Positions 47,572 through 59,500 of a stretch of DNA of 64,000 bases are shown one piece after another. The stretch's first letter is position 1, and every line of letters begins with the position of its first letter. Below the pieces are notes generated by a model that saw only the letters and a program-made list of their open reading frames with translations, was not told where the DNA came from and ran no database searches. The stretch is from Branchiostoma lanceolatum (Eukaryota > Chordata > Leptocardii > Amphioxiformes > Branchiostomatidae): NCBI RefSeq assembly GCF_035083965.1, contig NC_089729.1, positions 13,565,464-13,629,463 of the forward strand. The letters are read 5' to 3'. Position numbers and translations under genes: made by a program.

Positions 47572-50500
47572 CTGTGTGTGTGTGTATGTGTTGTATAAGA
47601 AAATGGGTACAATATGGGATCTTTAATTGCAGGGGTATGGCACCTTCAGATTTGTGTCCACTTTTCCACTGCTATCAAATGAAGACACAACAAACAATAT
47701 TTTTCCTCAAATAGTTCTGCTAATCAGTATATCCAGTACTGTTAATCTTGAAATGTTTTTGGAAATTTTGTTTTATCTTTGTGGTGACCTCTCCACTGCA
47801 AAATCATGATTCTGCCAGTATGCTTTTCCATTTCATTACTACTGCACTACAGAATTGTTTCAACTGCGAACTTAAAACGCAGCGAAAACCTCTCACTGTG
47901 AAATTAAATCCTATAAAAAAATAATGGATTGACAGCATCTTTTAATGTTACAGTCAGAGGTCAGTTGAAAGCTAGCTAGAGAAGTTGCTAAAGGTATGTT
48001 TGTGAGGACCCCTGGCCTCTCCTGTTATCAACCCCTAAGCACAAGTGGTGTCCATTGCGCTAGTGCCTGTTTGCAAGCCATAAAAGCAGTCATCATGTAT
48101 TCAAAGTGAAGCGTAATGCCTTTTCGATGACCGATAGTGCACTGTGGCTTGTTAGTACTCGCGTTTTTGGCCAAAACACGTTGGGAGGTGTGGTGAACTC
48201 TTGTCGAAAATCGTGAAAGGCTCTCAAACATTAAACACGGAATTGAAGGCTGAACATCCCCTTTGTTATATTTGTGACCAGTTCACTGGTATTGATGTGT
48301 TGGTATACCATGATTAGACTGCAAATTCGTGGACATATGGTGTGGGATCGGGAGCGCAATAGAACAGAAAAATCAATCCATCAATATGCAGTTCATTTAG
48401 TTTTTAGCAGGTTGGAGTTGAAAATTAGGTCAATTTGTCTATTGGTTTCATTGCACAGAAATTCTACAATCCTTGGTTGAATGACTAAAGAAATCACAAA
48501 GGAGGGAGAAATTAATGTGTCCTTTGTTGTGAGGAATTAACTGTATTGTATGCTATAACTAGAATAAACTGCTCGATATCTGGGCCAATCAGTTAACGGT
48601 ATATAGATTTTGCCAGTAATTGTATTCAAATGAAGCAGAAAGCGATAACTGAATCCCTACATCATGGTAAGAAAGGAAGGCTGTGGTTGGTTGATGATCC
48701 TTGAAGAAACATGGACGCTGAAAATACAAACATGGCATGTTCAAGGAGAACATGTCTTGGATACATTTGCAACTACGACCTCTTTGTACCTTTGCATGCC
48801 AACGGTTTATTATCATTTCAAAGGTTCTTCGGTAGCATACTTGTTAAGTGGATGTTTAAAATTGCACAAAAACAGTGGTTCGCCAAAAGCTATACAGATT
48901 GATTTCTCAAAAAATCTTAGTAACAACCACTGTGATCTCAAAAATTTCCATGAGTTCTGTTCTATCGGAATCTGTCAAACGTTCAGTTTGAAACGTCTAC
49001 CCTGCGAGTCTGGGTATTTACAAATGATGCTGGTTCTCCTCAGTTTTGACAGCAGATTGGGTACAGATGTATTCATAACCAACCTAGGTCACCTCTTGTT
49101 ACTATAAGAATCCTTGAGAAACCCACAGAAAGAATTGGCCAGAGCAAACTAGAGATTTTGTGCATCATTTTCAAGTCCAGGGTTCTTTGTTTTTAAGTGT
49201 TGTTGGTCTGTAACTCCCTTGTTTCCTGTGTGATAGTGACTACAGCTGGAGATGCCAGCTTTATCTTATCCTTCGCTTATTAACCAATGGCTTGGGGGCT
49301 AGTTCCTTCTCTAGAGTACGATGTGGCAGGCTGATAAAGACTGCATTCCGAGCCCCTCAGAAGGCCATATAAGGTCCAGGCATGGAGGCATTGTACTTCT
49401 CCCAAGAGCTCTTAATATGTTGTTAAGCAGTTGTCTTTTAGCTCTTGCCGTGTGGTGGTGGTGTGCGTAGGAAAGCCGTCTCTCTTCTTGACAACGGTTG
49501 CGTAGCAAGCGTTCGTTTTGGGTCCGCAGACGGGAATGAACACCGGTAACCAGCTTTCACAACTAGCCATGTTTCGAATTATCTGGCCGCAGTGGAAGTG
49601 GCCCCTGCCTCTACCACTAGAGCAAGGATCTGGGCAGCTTAACTCGGCACTTAGCTGGCCTACCCTCCCGCTTACGCCGTCGTCAGCCGCCGCCGCTGGG
49701 AGAGACGTGAGTAGTCCCTTTGCCGTACCAACAGTCAAGGCTATGCGTCCGTCCCGTATTTTAAGCATGGTCTCATTCGATCAACCAATACCTTCATGTC
49801 TACAGACAGTGTTTAGACGGTTGTGTGAGTTAATGCCACTTCACTCGAATGCTGTCGAGATTGCTCTGAAAGGTTTTCAGACTAGCTTCCCAGTAACGTT
49901 TCTTGTCGGCCGTTTCTTTTGCATGTCCTTTCCTATTAATGCCGCCGGTTAGAAACGTACGGCAAGGTTGCACATTGTAGGCCTTTGAATGTTGAAAGCT
50001 ATCAATTTATTGGCTGGTGGGAGAGTCATGGATTATCATATTCATAACCATTCTTGTAGAACATGGTTGTATAAAACTCAAAGCCAAGTACATAATGGGA
50101 AATGTTTTGATGCAACATAAAGTACAACATTTATGGAGCAAACCATCATTCAAACCTAAGAAGAGTTGATTGGTTGTTTTGAGATGTTTGAATGTTTGTT
50201 GACTGACGGACACAACCGTTGGGACCATACGCGCGTTTGCGAACATGTTATCTTGTAAGGAATACTTGTAAGTGTTTGATAATCTGGGAAACATGCTATG
50301 CTATTTATGTCCATTGGTGAAAACATATCCCCAGAATGTACACAGTGTGTGTTGTTACTTGCAGCACCAATGTTTGTACGTTTGTGTGTTGTTCATGTGT
50401 TTGTCAAAGCTAGCAAAAGGGTAGCTTCTTCTTGCACCTCAAATTAGATTTAAAGCTGCTGTATGCATGTGCACTTTTGAAAAAAAAAAGAGCTCTATAC

Positions 50501-53500
50501 AAGGCTTTACAGTGTATTCCTACCTCCAACATGTCAAAAATGAAGACAAGTTGATTTCAGGTATGGCATGTGTATTTGTGATATCAAATTCTTATGTTGC
50601 AAGTTGTAGCCATTTCAATTTTTCTAATTCCCAGAGTCGGGCCTACTTTGGGATTCCAAGGACATAACCTACCCCGGGCAAGAGAATCCCTCTCCCTCTC
50701 CTTCCCAGGGTTAACACACATCATGTGACCCAAACCCAGTCACCTACATGTAATTTACCAAATGTGGTACTGTACTGTACATTCTTGGTTCAACTTCAGG
50801 GGTGAGTCATTTGTGACAAGTTGTCCCAACTTTGGCACCCTTGCTAGATCTCGGTGATCTTTGGTCGTCCTTTTGTAACAACAGAGAGGTCGACTATGTT
50901 TGGCCTCTTAGATTCCTGTCAGAAAACAACAGCAGATACCATTACTCTTCATATACAGTACTGTAAGTTCACTCTTAGAGCATTATAGAATTAGAAACTG
51001 GTCTGAGTGGAAAAGACCTGACAGAAATGATGTGTAACCGAGAATACTGGAAGCAAAACTTTGTAAACGCTTCAACTCGGTAGAGTATGATTATGTATGT
51101 AAGTTCACTCTAAGTTTGTGGGACAATAAGGCGGCATAATGTGGTGAAAATCAAGAGTTTGCGGTATCTTTAAGTTTTTAGTTGAAACAACCATAGTAAC
51201 AAAATAGAACATAACATACTGTAAAAAATTCAAAGTTTACAGTATGCCTCTTCAAAAGCTTGGGATGTGGTTACAATGTTATATATGTTTGTTTGTTTGT
51301 AAATTGCATACCTGGTAAACCACATCATAGCGTAACACATCAGGAGTGCAAGCTGCATATCCGGACAGATTTATTTGATCCACTCATGCAGGGAAGGACC
51401 CCTACTCTTTTCGATAAGTGTGGTGTTTTTTTTTTATGTTCTGAAGGTTTGGCTCTCAAATGCGGGACCTCCTATCCGAGGGATGTCCCTAGCTGAAGCT
51501 AGGTTCTTATTTTCACCTGAATGAAGTTAGGAAATTCGTGTTAAATGCCTTTCTCAAGAGCACAAAGTCAACGGGGCATGTTGGGATTCAAACCCAGGAT
51601 CTCTGTGTTCTTGGCCAAACACCCTGCCATTATGCCACTGTAAGGCCATGTTTGGATGAGGCCTGCTCTTTAGGCCGCACCATCTTCGTTCCTTGGTTCT
51701 TGGAGTCAGAAACATAACGGTGAATTTTGAAGATCAACATGAAAACAGAGTCTGTACCTTGGTTCCCATATAATCAGATACAAGTTTCCTCTTGTAGTTG
51801 TAGCCTTCTGTTTTTGCTGTGTCCTCTTGTTGAATTTTTACTTCAAAGTGTATGACTATGATAAGCCTGAGAACTCTAGAAATATATTGATATTTCCTTA
51901 GCTTTAGGGACAGGGCTGGACATGGTAAATGGCTGGGAATACAGCCAGAAGATACTGAAGAGGGCAGGCATTACATCATCATCATGCAATGACCTATCAG
52001 GTCAAGAACAGGCGAATACTAATGTCATTCCTCCGGCATTACAGTTACACAGACGCAAGAGGGTGGGGGCGTGCAAGAGCCTATGATGTTATAACACACC
52101 CTACATTGCCAAGTCCAATGGTGAATCATCTAACTTAATACTGGCACTGGAGTAGACTGTACATTGTACAGCGAAATTGAAAAGAAGACTTTTCTGAGTT
52201 TGAAATTATTTTGGTATAACTTACTATATAAGATTTTAAAATTTTTAGATCTACATAGGCCCTTTATCTTTTCTTGTCAGCAATTTTTTAAAAAGAAAAA
52301 AGCTAACTATAGTAAAAACTGTCCGAGAAGACCACTCAGGAGGCTGATAAAATCTGTTCATGTGGACATGTGGTCACCATATACAGGATTCTCTTAATCA
52401 GTTAATGCTTACATCAATAGGAAAAATTATCTAAGGGACTGCCAAAAAGCGGTCACATTGGGCAGGTGGTCCTTATGTAGAGGTGGTTACTTGTACAGAA
52501 TTTGTTATTAACTTATTTGGCATACAAAGTCAAGCAAATGTTGGTAAATTGCATTAAAGATGGACAAAAAAATAAACCATTTGTAATCTTATAACTGAAG
52601 ATATGATGCAGGCTCTGTTCTGTAAGTGTAATCTAATGTAATATTGCAGATCAAGGTAAATTTTTACCCAAGGGAGGGGGGTCAAGATGCTAAAACTAAA
52701 GATTGATAAACATATTTCCACATACATGCTGCCCAGATTATTTTCTATATCATCCCAAGATTTACTAATTTCACAATTTTGGGGGAATAGAACATGTGCA
52801 TATTGTATTGTTAGGGTATTCAAGGGTTTATCATAACATCGCAGCTGTCTTATGCAGCTGCTCTCTTGTTCCAACTCTGTGTCAAGTTACAGGAAGGTAT
52901 ACCTGATGTTTCTTCCTACCGTAAATATTGAAAAGTTTGCAGTGCTTTTGTTTTTACAGTGACATCTAGAAATATGTGTTTCCATTGTATTACTATATAG
53001 TATAAACTGTGCTACAGAATTGTTTTTATCCTGAACTTAAAACTCCCCCCCCCCCCCTCTATTGCAAAATTAAGTCCCAGCACAAATAAAACAATGTATA
53101 GTACCTATAAATTTTGTGGAATCTATTAGAAAGGAAAGAATTGAAGATGGTAAATATAAGTCATTTGCCATTTTTGCTAGCTTCACATGGCACACCCAAA
53201 AATGATTTGGTTCAGGGAAAGTTCGAGCCGTGTGCGCTTGTGCAGAAAATACACATCGAGCCTTAGAAATGCACACCTGCATCTAAATCGTTTAATGTTG
53301 GGTCATTAATTTTATTACAGCAGCGGTACACAGACCTTTTTCTACCGAGTGACCTTTAATAACCTTTGTGGCAGCACTTTGGTTAGGTTGTAAAGAACTC
53401 CATTAGAAAAGAGCATACAGTGTATCAGAAAGTATAGCCCTTGGCTAGATCGGTCAGTGGTAACGCCTGCTGGCTGAAGAGGTTAGGGGTTCGAATCCCA

Positions 53501-56500
53501 GACTTGCACACTACTAGAGCTGGAGGGGACTGCAATTTTGCGATCAGATGGTCTTCTCTAGAAAGTCCTTACAAAAAAATTCTTCAATCAAAGATTCCAT
53601 CGCACTTGTGGAGAAGAGAAGGGATCATCCCGTATGCTCAAGCCAAATTCCTATGGACATAACAGTCATATGCCCTCTTCCCTACCACTCAGTATCATAC
53701 CATAAATTCATGTAGTTTTTGTGGTGACATAATTCCTGGTAGGACGAGAAAGGAGTGTTTTAAGTTTACAGTTGAAACAATTCTGTAGTAATGCAATGGA
53801 AGCATGTATTGCCAAGGTCATAATTTCAGTAGAAAGGTCACCAAGGAATAAAGCCTCAGCAAACGTTTCAAGATTTACAGTATTTAAAAAAAGAAAAGAC
53901 TTGAGAAAAAGAGGTCAGTATTACAGTAGGAACCAAGCACCTACACTTATGAAATAGTTATTCCAGACATTTTAAGCCCTTACTTTAAGCATTCTTGTAC
54001 TTTAAATACTGCATTCTTTCTCTAAGACAATGTCATATATTCACCCTGTTAGGAAAGGATAAGTGGGACAAGAATAGAATAAAGACCTACATATATATCC
54101 ATGTTCCCTGTTCTCTATGTAATATACAGGTATATATATAGAAATTAACCAATACCTCAATAGCTAGCTTTATAAAGCTTGACAGGAAATACAAGTACAG
54201 TAGAATGATTTGATACAGAAATGTCAAATGTCTTTTTTTCTTTACTGAAATTATTCGTACCTTCACCCCCCCCACCCCATGATGCGTAAGTTTGTTTCTC
54301 TCTTGTTTATGTAGCTGCTGTGCATTCTTTTCCATAATGACAGTAAAGGCCTGCTGCAGTATTTGGCTCATGTGCATTAGATTTCGTGCTCTCAGCATGT
54401 TTGGGTGGAGGGGCATGTATGATGTAGGGAAGAGACCAAAAACAGCCACATGGGGGAAGACAAGATGGCAAATCAATCAGTTCCCACCAATCAGGGCTCA
54501 CAGTTTGAACCCTCTAACCAATGGCGGCACAGATGCTAAAATGGCCACAGAGGTCAGCTGTTGGGTCCTTTGATAGTTGCCAAGTCCAGTGACATTGACT
54601 TGAGAGCTGTGAAGGACTGTCATTTTTTTCTGAGGTGAGCCATTCTCGACCCTAAATTTCTCTCAATTTATCTCTAAAAACTGGAAATTTTACAAGAATG
54701 ATTTCCGTTTGCTTCTGTCGGTTTCTTAGATCCTAGCGCTGGTAAAGCCATTGTAAAATAGATTGGTTTTAAAGCTGTTTTGTACAGCACCATATGCATG
54801 CATAGGCTTGTAGTTGTACGCATGTGCTGAAGAATTTTGCTACGACATAAGTCATGGTATGTAGGACATCAATGCAATATGAACTAAGCTTTGAAAATCT
54901 AGAGCTCTGTTTGTTTTGCAAACTTATGGATGTTATATAACATTGTGAGAGCATCTTTGCTTTGATTCCATATCACATGTAACAGAATGTATGTTATCAT
55001 ATGGGCTGTAGTATGTCTATGTAACCTCCTTGGTTACTCTACTAGTATCATAGCCTTCCTAATCTTAGGACAAGGAAAACATGCATGCTTTTACATACAG
55101 GATATCACCCTGATTGAAAAGAAAACAGTGGCTCAGATTATCAAGCAACTTTGTTTTCTTTGACAACTTTCATATGTTTCACACATTTGGCTTTGTCATC
55201 CTGATAATCTTTTGTTTTAGAGGAAGGGGGGTGTACATCTACCCGTGTATCTGTTTCTCATGTATTTGTTTAGTCATTTGTATACAAGACAAAAAGCTTC
55301 AGGGTTCAATAATCATAATTGGTGTTGGATTGAGAGGTTAATTGGACCCTTATGTATGTTACTACATGGTACTGTAAATGCATTTAAATTCGCGTGGTTT
55401 TTATTTCTGCTAAGGCGAAAATACAATGTTCGCAGCAGTTTTAAGTTCATAGCAGCACTGTAGTCACATACTGCTGCAGTATTGGATGAAAATGTTTGTG
55501 GTGGCTTGTAGTTCCCATTGAAATGATCGCGGCGAAAACTGGGAATATAAAACTGCCGCAAACATTTCTACATTTACAGTATAGTGGCCAAACTGTCATG
55601 TCCATTAGGGTGGGGAGGGGGGTAGTTGTAAAAGATTGCCACTACTTTCTATGTGCAATGTGTTGAAGGGTAGGTATAAGATGATTATTTGTATCCAAAG
55701 GCGTCATTGTTGACACCATTTTGTCATCTTTGATTGTAACAAGGTGTGGATGGACTAATCCCCTTTTAAAGTGTGAAGTGCTATAACCTTTTCACATATA
55801 TGCTTCAGTCTGCCTCAGGATTGGTCGCGTTAGACAGAATCAGTTCACAGTTCAGAGATGGATAGGTTTGAATTTTGTGTTGTGGCCTGGTGTTACTAGA
55901 TACAAGGGAAGTAATTTTTTTGTAGTGGGCCTCCCTTGGTTTTTCCAGCTGTGTAGTTAGAGTGGGTATCCTTCTGGGACTCCAGTATAAATTCTTCCAC
56001 AGCCCAAATCCCTTTTTGCTGGTCATCGTCATACAAATTTCTGAAATTTTATTATATAGTGACATTTCTATATCTTTAATCCACAATTCAATGGACTCTA
56101 TGCAGCCCCTAGCCCCATTTAGATTGGAATTCAATAGCCTTTCAATGTTGTGATTATGCAGAAAGTATTTTATTTTCATTGCCAGAAGTTTTGAAACCTT
56201 GATTGACCATTGGCCATTGCGAATGGTTGACACTGAACAAGTCCTGCAATAAGAATTGCCCAAATTGTATAATCATACCGATAATTTTGTAATCATGAAC
56301 CTATCTGATATGTAAGAATACCTAACGTTCAATTGATTTTATTGGAAGAACCCTCGACGCAACCATTAGGTGCTTCAGTCGACGAACATAAGAGTACATG
56401 TGCTTGGTAGAAAGTGGAAATGTGATGCTGTTGAAATAGAACTCTGTAGTACAGATAATATGCAGAAGCAAGTAAAGTGTTTCCTACTCTGTAGAGGCGT

Positions 56501-59500
56501 CTTGGGTTGACCTTTGAGTTTGACTGGGTCAATGCACTTAGCCATGCAATGATGTCCTGGGCTAAATTGGCCGTTTTGTATGCATGTGGCTGTTATGTAC
56601 AACAACGTATGCAGAATCTTGAAAAGCACAGCAATACTAGCAGCTGAAACATTCGTAAGAGAAGACTGTCTATGTAAAGAAAAAATGTTATTACTTTCGT
56701 TTGAGAAGTATTTTGGGGAGTCCCTGAAATTTGGTACTTTTTTGTAACCCATTATGATTGCAACTTGTTAATATTACGCAATGAATGAAAAGCGATAAAC
56801 GTCCTAAGACAGGATTATCTAAGATGAGTGATGATCAGTTGACTTAAGATCCTCTGCAGACGCCAATATCTTATGATGAGCTCATCATCTTGGGACGCTG
56901 CGTCCCTGGAGTCTGCAAATGGAATTGGGGATCAATCCAAATTTTCCATGGATCTATTATTAATGTAGCATATGGAAGATATCTGCCTCCAAAAAAGAGA
57001 CATATTTTCCTATTGCCATTGGTTGATTTGTTGTTCACTATGATAACTGGAAGAGTTTCAAGTGTTTTTTGAAAATTTTTGTTTGTGAGTGGGATTTGGC
57101 TAAAAACACAAGCCGTAGCAAAGCAAAATTGCAGTACTAGCTACTTGAAAGAGCATCATGCTTCACCTCAATTGAGGATGACAAGAGAAGAAGGGCAAAG
57201 GAATGATAACTGTTTGGGCCCCCTGGTAAATTTCTTTCAAACTGCAATTTTAGATTACAAGTAGGTAAATTCTGTTAAAAAAACGTGTTGCTTTGGCATA
57301 CAGTAGGTTTGTGCTTTCATACACAGTATTTTTTCTAGTTATAAATGTATGTTATGAGGCCATGGGGAGGTTTGCAGCTGACCCCTCAGCTGTTTTGGCA
57401 CCTGTCCAGCTGCACCCTGGGGAACTGTGCACCTGCACCCATCACTCTTCCACGGCCCCATCTCCAAATACCACAGCCCTTTATTTGGACCTCCAGCATC
57501 CCTGAATGATTCCATGGCAACAGTAGTTCAACAGCCTTTATAAAAAGAGACACAGTTGTCACAATATACAATGTAGAACTGGATGGATAATGTTCTTATC
57601 TCAATAGAGCCACCAGAGAGTAAATAATAGATATTGATGAATTATGCAAATTGCGTAATTATTTTTCGGCATGTGTAGCGTTCAAAAGACGTGCCTCATG
57701 TAAAACTGTCGGTGCGCCATGAATAATTGATGATAATGACGGCGCAAAAAATGCTTCTAAAATCCCTCTCCTAAAACACAACCGCACGCGCGAGAAACGT
57801 TTGTATCGTGGTGGAAATATATGGAATATTTCAATCTAACATCTTTATGTAACGAAATTTTTGAGAAGAATTTTTGTATGGTCATTTTTTTCCCTGCTTG
57901 CATGTGTGTTGAACCGAAAGGCATGAAATGAGCAGTGTGTGTGTGGATGGCCCCCATTATGACACTCCATATTGATATTGCGTTTCTTGGGCACAATAGC
58001 AGCTGTCATGCCACATTCTTCTGCCCATTTCCATGCCCATTCTTCAACGCTGCCACTGCCCAATAGGCTTTGAATTATGAATGGACCCGGCCGTCCAATC
58101 CACCAATTAGGACGCAGGGAGCTCCATATAAGCTAGTTATATAGTCATTTGCTGCGAAATTACCTGGCTTTTGGCTGATGGCTTGTAATAGCGGTTCCTA
58201 ATCTGGTCACAATTGTGGTAGCAAGGAAAGCAGCAAAGATGTGGGAGGAAGAGTGCATGGATGTGGTAAGTTGTTCTCTCCTTCTCGGTTGGCCTCGCGG
58301 AATTCTTAAGATTTGACGGCGAGGTAAAAGATATCATGTGACGTGGAAGGCTGCCGTGTTCGAGGAACTGTTGAGGAGAATTTGGGTAGGAATGGTTTCA
58401 AAGACCAAGTATTGATCCGTTTCGTGCCTCCCTGTGTTCCATACAAAACAGGCTTGGTAACCGTTAAAATTGCACATCATATCTTCTACTAGCATTTGGT
58501 TAAAAAAAGGAGGGGCAATGTGTAAAGCTTAAAATTAAATTCTGCCGTATGATTTTCAGAAATTTTAAAACAATTTTGTAGGCTGCATTCTCAAATAATA
58601 TCCAGAATTGAAGATGATATCTTAGAAATATGAAATATTTTTAAGGCTTTGAAAAAGGAAACTGGTAACCAACCTTATAGGCTTATTTATGCAGCTGTTC
58701 AAAGGGATTTTATTTGAATACATGGAAGTACTCCCTCGATACAAATGTACAATAATGGCCTTGACTAGAGATTCCTTTATTTGGAAAGGTAGTGTGTGCC
58801 TTGTCGCAGCGCAATCATTTATTCTATTTAATATCAGGTGCGATGCAAAAAATACACAACCTTCTTTACCATTAGAATGTGGGAATAAGGTTTTGATGAG
58901 GTGGGTTTTGAATGGTGGTGTTGATATTGTCACATCGCAGTGTCTGGTAATCATCGAAGCAGGACAATTCCGGAATCATTAATACGGACGCCAGCAGATG
59001 GTTGTTACTGCTATTTCATTTTCCACTTAGGCTCTTTGCAGGGAATATCTTTATCTGGGAGATCTAAATCAAATTATCATCCTTTTTTCTGGGGGTGCTA
59101 TGGTAGCCGGCTCTCCCGTTGCAGAATATTCCTGCCTCAAGTGTTGGCTGATTGAATTTTCCATTGTTTGGCCAGCGGGGCTGGCCAGTTGATTGGTTGT
59201 TCAATAATTAATGATCGGCGATCGACCGGCTTGAAAAGGAGTGGCTTGAAATGGAAATTCCTCTGCTTGGATGACCTGGGTTCCATCCACATAGGGGCCC
59301 GCCCACATGGTGATTTGATCCAGCAGAGCCAAAATGACGCTGAAGACATTTAGCACCTTTCCTCGAAAGGGAAGTGTTCTACGCCGCCGTTATAAGATTG
59401 CGTTTCAAACGAGCCTCCGTACCGTAATGTGCGGAAAAAAGAATCAATAATATATATCGGTGATTCGGTTACCGGCACAAACGCATGGTTGCTTTTATTC

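Larger units (their letters stand above)
45653..49259. other. Intron segment with further MITE copies and a GT microsatellite
   Basis: It contains MITE copies at 46992-47189 and about 47740-47910, a (TG)n run at 47542-47588, and otherwise AT-rich sequence. The 147-residue frame at 48664-49107 shows no recognisable domain or splice context. Confidence 0.45.
49707..57600. other. Intron segment, repeat-rich
   Basis: MITE copies (52311-52498, 53700-53880, 55372-55579), decayed CTGTAAAT MITE ends at about 50960-51240 and 52919-53080, SINE-like copies (51520-51650 minus, 53441-53650 plus), C and G runs. No exon recognised. The minus-strand frame at 55805-56263 could be an old mobile-element fragment but has no identifiable motif. 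Confidence 0.45.

Noticed and set aside
48664..49107. 147-residue plus-strand open frame
   Set aside because: No domain or conserved pattern seen; it lies in ordinary intron sequence. Chance frames of this length are expected in 64 kb.
49412..49768. 118-residue minus-strand open frame opposite the candidate alternative exon
   Set aside because: No splice-site support on that strand. The plus strand has an ATG, a donor in matching phase and upstream promoter motifs, although the CpG-rich composition opens both strands.
53441..53515. Possible tRNA gene with perfect B box
   Set aside because: The acceptor-stem halves do not pair and a SINE body follows; annotated as a SINE.
55805..56263. 152-residue minus-strand open frame
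   Set aside because: Composition looks somewhat protein-like and it may be an old retroelement fragment, but no reverse-transcriptase, endonuclease or transposase motif could be identified.
58689..58982. 97-residue open frame in the repeat-poor block
   Set aside because: No splice signals, no recognisable motif; the reverse strand is also open over the same stretch.
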